Positions 1-12,000 of a stretch of 64,000 nucleotides of DNA are shown one piece after another. The translations under genes were made by a program, and so were the position numbers. Position 1 is the stretch's first letter. Every line of letters begins with the position of its first letter. The notes beneath the pieces were generated by a model. It did not search any database and was not told the DNA's origin. It saw only the letters and a list, made by a program, of their open reading frames with translations. Source of the stretch: Patiria pectinifera (taxonomy: Eukaryota > Echinodermata > Asteroidea > Valvatida > Asterinidae); NCBI GenBank assembly GCA_029964075.1, contig CM057130.1, positions 3,348,001 through 3,412,000 on the forward strand, given 5' to 3'.

Positions 1-780
1 ACATGACACAAAACTAACATCATAAGGTCATATTATCATCAAGGTCCAAGGTTAGCTCAGCTCATGATTGTACACAATCCTCGTTCACCATACCGTCTGT
101 CCATTGTCTATGGGTAGTACTTTGATCTGCAGGGGCGTCACTGTGAATGTTATATGCAAGAGCGCATACTCATCGCGACTCTTAAAAACCTGAGTGAACG
201 CACCACAAAATGTGACGTTTTGCAACTATTTATTCGGCTGTAGTCTAATGAGGAGAGCGCAAACAGACACTGGAAAGTAAGCTGTACTCGAGTCTCAAAA
301 ACAATCGACATTTGTTGACGGTTTCCAGGTCACTTCCGGGTTTACTGCCACCAGCACACGCATCACCTGTGATTGCCAACCTATTACGGTAGGTTTTCAT
401 GGGGTACAGAGATATTCCAGATAAAAGTATGAAGTCAAGTCTTTACCGAAACAATGACTTGTCAGGCTGGCATTTACCTTCCGTTACCGTATTTCTATCC
501 CTTGCACACAGTGCCAGTCTGTCGAAGGTTTCTCTGTCCGATCGTATCCTCCGTTGGATGTGCATAATGCAACTTCTCATGTTCTGTACTCTGATCCTGG
601 GCAGACAGAGGCACGTTTGGGTAAAGTGTCTTTCCAAAGGACGCAACATAATTATGATCAGCAATCGAATCCAATGCTGACCATCTGATCATTAAGTCAC
701 AGAGCATGTAACACTGGGACACTCTTTCAGTTTACCTCATCTCAAAGTAACTTATAAAGGCTAATAGAATACTGGTATAT
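1..780. repeat. 5' part of the TRIM segmental duplication, copy 1
   Basis: This stretch aligns by eye, with many substitutions and small indels, to 3465-4930. Examples are the run around TTTTGCAACTATTTATTCG (219-237 and 3706-3724) and AGATATTCCAGATA (409-422 and 3881-3894). It contains a degraded tRNA-derived SINE in minus orientation at about 590-715, with the usual reversed motifs (GGGTAAAGTGTCTTTCC, a box-B-like GCAATCGAATCC). No coding sequence is supported here. Confidence 0.6.
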
Positions 781-1265
781 GGTATCAGTGGCGTAGCTGG
801 GAAATCCCAGCCCCCCACCCTCAGGGTCCCCTATAGGTGCCCCCCGCCCCACACACATTTTTTGGAAGCTGTGGAAAGTGTTTTTTTTTTAGATTTCAAA
901 ATGAAGAGGAATCTAGATGTCTATTTTTGACGTCCCCTACTGCCTATGTATAAATTGATAAGAAAAGGGGGCACCCTCTAGCCTCAAAAATGGTCCCTCT
1001 CCCGCTTTTCAAATCTGTAGCACTTGCGGTGGCCTGGGAATATGGGGGAAATGTTGTTGTTGGGTTCGCTCTTGGTGCCCCCTCACTTTTGTGGGGACAA
1101 TTTTTTTTGCCCCCCCCCCAAAAAAAAGTGTGTTCTGGATCCGCCATTGCGGAGGCCGAAGGGCTCTCACTTTCACAGAGATGGAAGGTGCCCCTTTTGG
1201 TGTTGCCCCAAGTTTGAAAAGCGTTCCGCCGCCTCCCCCTCCCAACCCTCAACATTATTTTGGTT
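781..1265. mobile_element. G/C-run-rich MITE-like insertion upstream of TRIM copy 1
   Basis: Sequence starting near CAGTGGCGTAGCTGGG, with long C, A and T homopolymers and the motif CTGGATCCGCC (1136-1146). That motif is also the terminal motif of other elements here (26141-26438, 21768-22141). The flanking sequence is shared with the TRIM duplicate near 4890-4990, but this block is absent there, so it inserted after the duplication or was lost from copy 2. Exact ends and target-site duplication are not resolved. The ORFs inside are homopolymer artefacts. Confidence 0.55.
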
Positions 1266-1433
1266 CCGGATCCCATACCAAAATACTACGACAGCAAATT
1301 TCTGTCTTTCATATAGAAACTACATATGAACGTAGTACATTCACAAGACACCAAACGAGTTACAGTAATCATATCTCTTTGTCGTTCAGATCAGGTAGAT
1401 CAGGCGAGACTTGGTTATAATCCCCAAGTAATT

Positions 1434-2567
1434 ATGGCAGAGGGAGGGATGCGCAGCTCAACATCGCAGACGTTCAGCGACGATCATCCAGTGTGTTCAA
1501 TTTGTTTAAAACTTTATACCAAGCCTAAGACTTTATCCTGCCGGCACAGCTTCTGTGAGGAATGTCTCTTCACTTTAACTGAATCAGCCAAGAAAAACGC
1601 CACGTGTCCCCTATGCGAACAAGTTACTCTTATTCCAAGGGATGATATTGAAAACCTGCCGACGGATTTAAAACTGGAAAGCATGGTAGACACGGTGTTG
1701 CAAAAGCAGACGCAGCCAATACCGACATGTACCACTCACACTGGGAAAAGATACGAAGTCTACTGTGCAACCTGCTCTGAGCTCATATGTGTGACGTGTC
1801 TTACGGAATCCCATAATCGCCATGATCTGAAGGAAATAGCTGACACGGTGGCTACAGCAAAGAGAGAGTTCATCAGAGATTTCTTGCCGATGTACGAAAC
1901 ATCTCTCGCGAAAGTCGAAGAGACTTTGGAGACAGTCTCGGGAATTAAAAAGGATTTGCTGAAAACGGTTGAGATAATCCGACAACAGATCGCGGACACG
2001 TCTGAGCGTGAAATAGACAGAGTGATCGCAGCAAATTGTCGCATCACTGACGAACTCATTCAGATCCAGACGACGAAAGAAAATGACTACGCCGAGCTCA
2101 CAAAAGACTTACTCTCCCTGAAGAAAGACCTAGAGGATGCGATCGGATACTCCACGGGCAAAATGCCAAAGAGCGATTACGATTACTTCAGAAGATTTCC
2201 AGAAATGAGCCGCTGTTTCCGGTTGTTCGCAGGCCGTAGTCAAGTGCCCCGCATCGTGCCTAGCCTGCCGCTGGTAAAGTTCGAACCATCTGCAGAGCCA
2301 GGCGAAGACATCAGTCTCGGTCGCTTGTCGACGAGTCTTCAGAGAGTGAAGTATGTCTCAATTGTTGATTACGATAAAGACGACGATGAGGAAGACGATG
2401 GTGGTGATGGTGAGGGTGAGGAAGGTTGCCAAGACGAGGATGGGGATGCAGTGAATGAAACTGACAGTATTAACGGCGATGAAAGCAACAGTAGAGGGCG
2501 CCAACAGACGCCTGTCGGACGTCTTAGCGAGTATCTATCTGCCATCCTTTTCCCATCTGTTATTTGA
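1434..2567 (+). CDS. Single-exon TRIM-type RING/B-box protein
   Basis: Intronless ORF of 377 codons from the ATG at 1434. The frame stays open upstream to 1326, but the ATG at 1434 directly precedes the conserved N-terminus and is also present in the neighbouring duplicate, so I prefer it. What is seen: a C3HC4 RING (C21, C24, C36, H38, C41, C44, C58, C61), then a B-box type 2 (C99, H102, C111, C114, C119, C122, H127, H130), then a charged helical stretch at about 135-250 that looks like a coiled coil, and a very acidic tail (runs of D/E at about 310-345). No B30.2, NHL or filamin domain is visible, so it is shorter than many TRIM proteins. By family knowledge it is probably a RING E3 ubiquitin ligase, and single-exon TRIM genes are often multicopy in marine invertebrates. 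The target is unknown. The upstream region (781-1265) holds an insertion that the duplicate lacks. Confidence 0.9.
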   Translation: MAEGGMRSSTSQTFSDDHPVCSICLKLYTKPKTLSCRHSFCEECLFTLTESAKKNATCPLCEQVTLIPRDDIENLPTDLKLESMVDTVLQKQTQPIPTCTTHTGKRYEVYCATCSELICVTCLTESHNRHDLKEIADTVATAKREFIRDFLPMYETSLAKVEETLETVSGIKKDLLKTVEIIRQQIADTSEREIDRVIAANCRITDELIQIQTTKENDYAELTKDLLSLKKDLEDAIGYSTGKMPKSDYDYFRRFPEMSRCFRLFAGRSQVPRIVPSLPLVKFEPSAEPGEDISLGRLSTSLQRVKYVSIVDYDKDDDEEDDGGDGEGEEGCQDEDGDAVNETDSINGDESNSRGRQQTPVGRLSEYLSAILFPSVI

Positions 2568-3464
2568 CATTTTGCATCATCCTCCGATGAGATCTAAGTC
2601 AGATTTAGTTTGAAAAAGGTCATTTTATTTTTGAGTAATTAAGGACGCTAAAAGTAAGTGAAGCCATATCGAGGTATGTACAAATGGGCAAGGTTATTGA
2701 CGTTAGTTCACGTTGCTATTGGTTAGACAAAATTATATACACGTATTTACAATATTTTTCGATTAACGTAAATGTACTTAATTGCTTTAATTAATGATGT
2801 TTAATATAGCATTCTTAATAAGAAGAAATGATTCGTTATACCGTGCAAGGCATCTTATAGACTGTTTATTTGATAAAAATATCAATAGGTCTTATCACAA
2901 ACTGCGCTAATCACCATACGAATCATACCTATCAACACACAGTTATACTACAGCTACACCTTCACTGGCAACATCTTTGACATAATAACTATATCTATCA
3001 AAATATTAAAAGAAAAAACCGTACCATTTCGTTTATGAAATTTGACTTTAACACGCTTGCAAAGTTAAATGCGAACTTTGCTCGAATGCATTTTCAAATT
3101 ACATTTTTAAAAGGAATGGGATATGCATAAAACATACTTCGTTGATATATATTTCTCTTGGTAATGAGATAAAGAGATGCTCACTGATGGGATATTGTTC
3201 TTTAACAAAATTAATTAGAATCTTGTAAAGTAAGCTGGATATATATATGAAATTGAAATGATCATAATTATACATCTTTTGAAAAGGTAGTACCGATATG
3301 TTTAATAAAAACTGAAAAGCTTGCCAAATATTGAAATACCATAAATGAAAATAAATAGTCATAAATAATCAATAACAATAAATACAAACACGTGTTAAAC
3401 AAAAAATAATATTGAGGTACTACATGAATAGTTCTTTTATGATTTGTTGAAGTGCACTGTGCAC
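2568..3464. other. AT-rich spacer between TRIM copies
   Basis: Very AT-rich DNA after the TRIM stop codon. It contains no ORF with recognisable similarity and no clear repeat. It probably holds the 3' UTR and poly(A) site of the intact TRIM gene, but I cannot fix the site. Confidence 0.5.
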
Positions 3465-4930
3465 AGGACAGAAACTGACATTAAAAGTCACATATCAAGA
3501 TCCAATGTTAATTAAGGTTAATTGATTACGATAGGCGATTGTACATGATAACATATCCTTGTTCGCATTCCCTGTCCAATTTATGTACATAGGTAGGACT
3601 TTGATCTGAAATGGTATCACTGTACATGTTGGTATTCCAATTTGCATTACTCATCAACTCTTGCTTTAAAAACAAAACCAGGAATGAACGCAATACAAAT
3701 TTGAACGTTTTGCAACTATTTATTCGACTAATACGTCTGACGAGGAAAGAGCAACAAGAACTTGGGATTTACCCAGCTGTATTCGCATCTGGAAAACAAT
3801 CGATGATTACATCCAGCACACATAATATGTAACTGTGCCGTCCGTCCGTTACGGTAAGGTTTTGACAGGTGTGTGTAAAAAGATATTCCAGATAGGCCTA
3901 TTAGTCCAGTCTTTCCCAAACCAATGGCTCATGAGGCGGGCGTTAAGCTTCGGTTCCCATGTAATGAAATGTATTTCCTTCCCAGGCACAAGATGCCAGT
4001 CCACCGCAGGTTAATTCCTGCCTATTAAACTGTATATTACGGAAGTGTATATGACCATCCGCGTTACTGCGTTACTAAGATAACATATCTTGGGTTCCCT
4101 GAAAGGCTATCGTGGAAACGTGGAATACTTTGAAATCCTTTCACAGAAACTTTGAATTTCCTTGATAGGCTATCGTGGAAACGTGGAATACTGTGATAGC
4201 CTATCGCAGCAATGTGGAATTGCGTGATAGGCTATCGTGGAAATGTGGAATACTGTGCTAGCTTATCACGGAAACGTGGAATATCGTTAAAGCCTATCAC
4301 AGCAACATAGAATTCGGTGACAGGCTATCGCGAAAGCATGTAATTCCGTGATGAACTATCGTGGAAACGTGGAATTTTCTGATAGGCTAACGATATTATG
4401 GCATTTCGCTTTGCCACGATCATAACATCACGAAATTTCATGTTGTTGAGATACTCTATCGCGGTATTCCACTTTTCGTGATAGGCTATCACAGTATTCC
4501 GCGTTTCCACGATAGCATATCACGGAATTCCACTTATTCATGATAGCATATCACGGGATGCCACGTTTCCACGATAACCTACCACGGACTTTCCAGTTTC
4601 CATGATAGGCTTTCATGGAATTCAGCATATTCATGATGGGCTATCGCTGCATTCCGAGTTGTAAAGATATTTTATGATGGAACTCTATGGTTCCAAGTTA
4701 TTTTATATCAGTCTCGCAATAACTCCGATGGTCATCTACGCTTCCGTAGTATATGCATGTACTCGGTGGATATGGTCTTGGGGTAAAGCGTCTTTCCCAA
4801 GGCCACAAAATATGGCGGGATTTGAATCCTGACCATCTGTTCACAAGTCACCAACCGTTATCACTTTATTGGTCACTCTCCACAAAAACGTATCTCAATA
4901 CTGGTATGATGGACATTGTGTTAAAGTGAG
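3465..4930. repeat. 5' part of the TRIM segmental duplication, copy 2
   Basis: Counterpart of 1-780, about 3.5 kb downstream in the same orientation. Collinearity is interrupted by an inverted minisatellite at about 4030-4720 that copy 1 lacks. The right part (about 4770-4870) is the same minus-strand SINE remnant seen in copy 1 (GGGTAAAGCGTCTTTCCC, then GGATTTGAATCCTGACC). Confidence 0.6.
4085..4690. repeat. Inverted degenerate minisatellite (foldback array)
   Basis: About 20 degenerate units of roughly 30 bp built on the phrase ATAGGCTATCGTGGAAACG followed by TGGAATNC. Left of about 4395 the units read in this orientation; right of it they read as the reverse complement (ATTCCACNTTTCCACGATAG). 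The whole block can therefore fold on itself. It interrupts the TRIM duplication in copy 2 only. Confidence 0.8.
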
Positions 4931-5101
4931 CACAGCGCATTATGCATTGGACCACATTTTCCGAAAATTTATATTATTTCTGGATGTATGTTATTTCGTA
5001 TAGAAATTACCTGAAACACATTTCTGTTATGACATCAATTAATAATAATTCTCTATGTCGCATAGATCAGGCGAGAGTTGATTCAGTTATCTTCCCCAAA
5101 C

Positions 5102-5500
5102 ATGGCAGAGGGAGGGATGTGCAGCTCAGCACTCAAGAAGTTCGGCACGACGATCATCTGCTCTGTTCAATTTGTTACGAAATGTACACAAAGCCCAAGA
5201 CTTTATCGTGTCTGCATAGCTTCTGTGAGAAATGTCTTCTCACTTACACTGAATCAGCCAAGAAAAACGCCAAGTGATGTCCCCTATGCAAACAACTTAC
5301 TCGTATTCCGAGGGGTGGTGTTAAAAACCTGCCGACGGATTTCAAACTGGAAAGCATGGTAGAAACGGTGTTGCAAAAGCAGACGCAGCCAATACCGACA
5401 TGTACCACTCACACTGGCAAAAAGATACGTAGTCTACTGTGCAACCTGCTCGAGCTCATATGTGTGACGTGTCTTACAGAATCCCATAATCGCCATGATC
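5102..5500 (+). pseudogene. Broken TRIM duplicate, truncated at an assembly gap
   Basis: A second copy of the gene at 1434, clearly homologous at DNA level from the ATG (5102) through the RING and into the B-box. Compared with copy 1 it has about 2 extra bases between the ATG and the first RING cysteine, which puts the ATG out of frame with CSICYEMYTKPK. A 3-base insertion at about 5275 creates an in-frame TGA just before the last RING cysteine pair. A +1 indel in the run of A at about 5420 and a compensating -1 at about 5450 scramble the residues between B-box cysteines. The frame resumes at ELICVTCLTESHNRHD and is cut by the N gap at 5501. With a frameshift, a stop and a local double shift it is most likely a pseudogene. 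Sequencing error is a weaker alternative, since several independent errors would be needed. Confidence 0.85.
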
Positions 5501-6000
5501 NNNNNNNNNNNNNNNNNNNNNNNNNNNNNNNNNNNNNNNNNNNNNNNNNNNNNNNNNNNNNNNNNNNNNNNNNNNNNNNNNNNNNNNNNNNNNNNNNNNN
5601 NNNNNNNNNNNNNNNNNNNNNNNNNNNNNNNNNNNNNNNNNNNNNNNNNNNNNNNNNNNNNNNNNNNNNNNNNNNNNNNNNNNNNNNNNNNNNNNNNNNN
5701 NNNNNNNNNNNNNNNNNNNNNNNNNNNNNNNNNNNNNNNNNNNNNNNNNNNNNNNNNNNNNNNNNNNNNNNNNNNNNNNNNNNNNNNNNNNNNNNNNNNN
5801 NNNNNNNNNNNNNNNNNNNNNNNNNNNNNNNNNNNNNNNNNNNNNNNNNNNNNNNNNNNNNNNNNNNNNNNNNNNNNNNNNNNNNNNNNNNNNNNNNNNN
5901 NNNNNNNNNNNNNNNNNNNNNNNNNNNNNNNNNNNNNNNNNNNNNNNNNNNNNNNNNNNNNNNNNNNNNNNNNNNNNNNNNNNNNNNNNNNNNNNNNNNN
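5501..6000. other. Assembly gap of exactly 500 N
   Basis: An unbroken run of exactly 500 N, which suggests a placeholder length rather than a measured size. It separates the TRIM pseudogene from the satellite, so the adjacency of these two is not proven by sequence. Confidence 0.99.
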
Positions 6001-9000
6001 TTCTTTACAAAATCCGGTCTTTTGTATTGTAATTATCAATCGTTGGATTAATTTCATTGGGCTGACTCTGTTTCAATACCGATTTATTCGGGGCGCGAAT
6101 AGAATACACTTTGAGAGTCCCTTAACCCGTGTATGCAATTGGAACGGGACATTTCGGACATTTAGGATGGTACAAAATCATTTCAAAATGGGATATCCGT
6201 ATTTTCGTTGGAAAACGGCTGTTTTGTACGTAAATTATCAATCGTTGGATTAATTTCATTGGGCTGACTCTGTTTCAATACCGATTTATTCGGGGCGCGA
6301 ATAGAATACACTTTGAGAGTCCCTTAACCCGTGTATGCAAGTGGAACGGGACATTTCGGCCATTTAGAATGGTACAAAATCATTTCAAATTGGGATATCC
6401 GTATTTCGTTGGAAACCGGCTGTTTTGTATTGTAATTATCAATCGTTGGATTAAATTCATTGGGCTGACTCTGTTTCAATACCGATTTATTCGGGGCGCG
6501 AATAGAATACACTTTGAGAGTCCCTTAACCCGTGTATGCAATTGGAACGGGACATTTCGGACATGTAGGATGGTACAAAATCATTTCAAAATGGGATATC
6601 CGTATTTTCTTTGCAAAAACCGGTCTTTTGTATTGTAATTATCAATCGTTGGATTAATTTCATTGGGCTGACTCTGTTTCAATACCGATTTATTCGGGGC
6701 GCGAATAGAATACACTTTGGATGTCCCTCAACCCGTGTTTGCAATTGGAACGGGACATTTCGGACATTTAGGATGGTACAAAATCATTTCAAAATGGGAT
6801 ATCCGTATTTTCTTTGCAAAAACCGGTCTTTTGTATTGTAATTATCAATCGTTGGATTAATTTCATTGGGCTGACTCTGTTTCAATACCGATTTATTCGG
6901 GGCGCGAATAGAATACACTTTGAGAGTCCCTTAACCCGTGTATGCAATTGGAACGGGACATTTCGGACATGTAGGATGGTACAAAATCATTTCAAATGGG
7001 ATATCCGTATTTTCTTTGCAAAAACCAGTCTTTTGTATTGTAATTATCAATCGTTGGATTAATTTCATTGGGCTGACTCTGTTTCAATACCGATTTATTC
7101 GGGGCGCGAATAGAATACACTTTGAGAGTCCTTTAACCCGTGTATGCAATTGGAACGGGACATTTCGGACATTTAGGATGGTACAAAATCATTTCAAAAT
7201 GGGATATCCGTATTTTCGTTGGAAAACGGTTGTTTTGTACGTAAATTATCAATCGTTGGATTAATTTAATTGGGCTGACTCTGTTTCAATACCGATTTAT
7301 TCGGGGCGCGAATAGAATACACTTTGAGAGTCCCTTAACCCTTGTATGCAATTGGAACGGGACATTTCGGACATGTAGGATGGTACAAAATCATTTCAAA
7401 ATGGGATATCCGTATTTTCTTTGCAAAAACCGGTCTTTTGTATTGTAATTATCAATCGTTGGATTAATTTCATTGGGCTGACTCTGTTTCAATACCGATT
7501 TATTCGGGGCGCGAATAGAATACACTTTGAGAGTCCCTTAACCCTTGTATGCAATTGGAACGGGACATTTCGGACATGTAGGATGGTACAAAATCATTTC
7601 AAAATGGGATATCCGTATTTTCGTTGGAAAACGGTTGTTTTGTACGTAAATTATCAATCGTTGGATTAATTTAATTGGGCTGACTCTGTTTCAATACCGA
7701 TTTATTCGGGGCGCGAATAGAATACACTTTGAGAGTCCCTTAACCCGTGTATGCAAGTAGAACGGGACATTTCGGACATTTAGAATGGTACAAAATCATT
7801 TCAAATTGGGATATCCGTATTTCGTTGGAAACCGGCTGTTTTGTATTGTAATTATCAATCGTTGGATTAAATTCATTGGGCTTACTCTGTTTCAATACCG
7901 ATTTATTCGGGGCGCGAATAGAATACACTTTGAGAGTCCCTTAACCCGTGTATGCAATTGGAACGGGACATTTCGGACATGTAGGATGGTACAAAATCAT
8001 TTCAAAATGGGATATCCGTATTTTCTTTGGAAAACCGGTCTTTTGTATTGTAATTATCAATCGTTGGATTAATTTCATTGGGCTGACTCTGTTTCAATAC
8101 CGATTTATTCGGGGCGCGAATAGAATACACTTTGGATGTCCCTCAACCCGTGTTTGCAATTGGAACGGGACATTTCGGACATTTAGGATGGTACAAAATC
8201 ATTTCAAAATGGGATATCCGTATTTTCGTTGGAAAACCGGTCTTTTGTATTGTAATTATCAATCGTTGGATTAATTTCATTGGGCTGACTCTGTTTCAAT
8301 ACCGATTTATTCGGGGCGCGAATAGAATACACTTTGGATGTCCCTCAACCCGTGTATGCAATTGGAACGGGACATTTCGGACATGTAGGATGGTACAAAA
8401 TCATTTCAAAATGGGATATCCGTATTTTCTTTGCAAAAACCGGTCTTTTGTATTGTAATTATCAATCGTTGGATTAATTTCATTGGGCTGACTCTGTTTC
8501 AATACCGATTTATTCGGGGCGCGAATAGAATACACTTTGGATGTCCCTCAACCCGTGTATGCAATTGGAACGGGACATTTCGGACATTTAGGATGGTACA
8601 AAATCATTTCAAAATGGGATATCCGTATTTTCGTTGGAAAACGGCTGTTTTGTACGTTAATTATCAATCGTTGGATTAATTTCATTGGGCTGACTCTGTT
8701 TCAATACCGATTTATTCGGGGCGCGAATAGAATACACTTTGGATGTCCCTCAACCCGTGTATGCAATTGGAACGGGACATTTCGGACATTTAGGATGGTA
8801 CAAAATCATTTCAAAATGGGATATCCGTATTTTCGTTGGAAAACCGGTCTTTTGTATTGTAATTATCAATCGTTGGATTAATTTCATTGGGCTGACTCTG
8901 TTTCAATACCGATTTATTCGGGGCGCGAATAGAATACACTTTGGATGTCCCTCAACCCGTGTATGCAATTGGAACGGGACATTTCGGACATTTAGGATGG

Positions 9001-12000
9001 TACAAAATCATTTCAAAATGAGACATCCGTACTTTCTTTGGAAAACGGCTGTTTTGTTCGTTAATTATCAATCGTTGGATTTAAATTAATTGGGCTGACT
9101 CTGTTTCAATACCGATTTATTCGGGGCGCGAATAGAATACACTTTGAGAGTCCCTTAACCCGTGTATGCAATTGGAACGGGACATTTCGGACATTTAGGA
9201 TGGTACAAAATCATTTCAAATGGGATGTCCGTACTTTCTTTGGAAAACGGCTGTTTTGTACGTTAATTATCAATCGTTAGATTAATTTAATTGGGCTGAC
9301 TCTGTTTCAATACCGATTTATTCGGGGCGCGAATAGAATACACTTTAAGAGTCCCTCAACCCGTGTATGCAAGTGGAACGGGACATTTCGGACATGTAGG
9401 ATGGTACAAAATCATTTCAAAATGGTATATCCGTATTTTCTTTGCAAAAACCAGTCTTTTGTATTGTAATTATCAATCGTTGGATTAATTTCATTGGGCT
9501 GACTCTGTTTCAATACCGATTTATCCGGGGCGCGAATAGAATACACTTTGAAAGTCCCTCAACCCGTGTATGCAATTGGAACGGGACATTTCGGACATTT
9601 AGGATGGTACAAAATCATTTCAAATGGGATGTCCGTACTTTCTTTGGAAAACGGCTGTTTTGTACGTTAATTATCAATCGTTGGATTAATTTAATTGGGC
9701 TGACTCTGTTTCAATACCGATTTATTCGGGGCGCGAATAGAATACACTTTGAGAGTCCCTTAACCCTTGTATGCAATTGGAACGGGACATTTCGGACATG
9801 TAGGATGGTACAAAATCATTTCAAAATGGGATATCCGTATTTTCTTTGCAAAAACCGGTCTTTTGTATTGTAATTATCAATCGTTGGATTAATTTCATTG
9901 GGCTGACTCTGTTTCAATACCGATTTATTCGGGGCGCGAATAGAATACACTTTGAGAGTCCCTTAACCCTTGTATGCAATTGGAACGGGACATTTCGGAC
10001 ATGTAGGATGGTACAAAATCATTTCAAAATGGGATATCCGTATTTTCGTTGGAAAACGGTTGTTTTGTACGTAAATTATCAATCGTTGGATTAATTTAAT
10101 TGGGCTGACTCTGTTTCAATACCGATTTATTCGGGGCGCGAATAGAATACACTTTGAGAGTCCCTTAACCCGTGTATGCAAGTAGAACGGGACATTTCGG
10201 ACATTTAGAATGGTACAAAATCATTTCAAATTGGGATATCCGTATTTCGTTGGAAACCGGCTGTTTTGTATTGTAATTATCAATCGTTGGATTAAATTCA
10301 TTGGGCTTACTCTGTTTCAATACCGATTTATTCGGGGCGCGAATAGAATACACTTTGAGAGTCCCTTAACCCGTGTATGCAATTGGAACGGGACATTTCG
10401 GACATGTAGGATGGTACAAAATCATTTCAAAATGGGATATCCGTATTTTCTTTGCAAAAACCGGTCTTTTGTATTGTAATTATCAATCGTTGGATTAATT
10501 TCATTGGGCTGACTCTGTTTCAATACCGATTTATTCGGGGCGCGAATAGAATACACTTTGGATGTCCCTCAACCCGTGTATGCAATTGGAACGGGACATT
10601 TCGGACATGTAGGATGGTACAAAATCATTTCAAAATGGGATATCCGTATTTTCTTTGCAAAAACCGGTCTTTTGTATTGTAATTATCAATCGTTGGATTA
10701 ATTTCATTGGGCTGACTCTGTTTCAATACCGATTTATTCGGGGCGCGAATAGAATACACTTTGGATGTCCCTCAACCCGTGTATGCAATTGGAACGGGAC
10801 ATTTCGGACATTTAGGATGGTACAAAATCATTTCAAAATGGGATATCCGTATTTTCGTTGGAAAACGGCTGTTTTGTACGTTAATTATCAATCGTTGGAT
10901 TAATTTCATTGGGCTGACTCTGTTTCAATACCGATTTATTCGGGGCGCGAATAGAATACACTTTGGATGTCCCTCAACCCGTGTATGCAATTGGAACGGG
11001 ACATTTCGGACATTTAGGATGGTACAAAATCATTTCAAAATGGGATATCCGTATTTTCGTTGGAAAACCGGTCTTTTGTATTGTAATTATCAATCGTTGG
11101 ATTAATTTCATTGGGCTGACTCTGTTTCAATACCGATTTATTCGGGGCGCGAATAGAATACACTTTGGATGTCCCTCAACCCGTGTATGCAATTGGAACG
11201 GGACATTTCGGACATTTAGGATGGTACAAAATCATTTCAAAATGAGACATCCGTACTTTCTTTGGAAAACGGCTGTTTTGTTCGTTAATTATCAATCGTT
11301 GGATTTAAATTAATTGGGCTGACTCTGTTTCAATACCGATTTATTCGGGGCGCGAATAGAATACACTTTGAGAGTCCCTTAACCCGTGTATGCAATTGGA
11401 ACGGGACATTTCGGACATTTAGGATGGTACAAAATCATTTCAAATGGGATGTCCGTACTTTCTTTGGAAAACGGCTGTTTTGTACGTTAATTATCAATCG
11501 TTAGATTAATTTAATTGGGCTGACTCTGTTTCAATACCGATTTATTCGGGGCGCGAATAGAATACACTTTAAGAGTCCCTCAACCCGTGTATGCAAGTGG
11601 AACGGGACATTTCGGACATGTAGGATGGTACAAAATCATTTCAAAATGGTATATCCGTATTTTCTTTGCAAAAACCAGTCTTTTGTATTGTAATTATCAA
11701 TCGTTGGATTAATTTCATTGGGCTGACTCTTTTTCAATACCGATTTATCCGGGGCGCGAATAGAATACACTTTGAAAGTCCCTCAACCCGTGTATGCAAT
11801 TGGAACGGGACATTTCGGACATTTAGGATGGTACAAAATCATTTCAAATGGGATGTCCGTACTTTCTTTGGAAAACGGCTGTTTTGTACGTTAATTATCA
11901 ATCGTTAGATTAATTTAATTGGGCTGACTCTGTTTCAATACCGATTTATTCGGGGCGCGAATAGAATACACTTTGAGAGTCCCTTAACACTTGTATGCAA

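Noticed and set aside
944-1420. Several 75-110 codon ORFs upstream of TRIM copy 1
   Set aside because: They are built on long C, A and T runs in an inserted element and have glycine/proline homopolymer translations.
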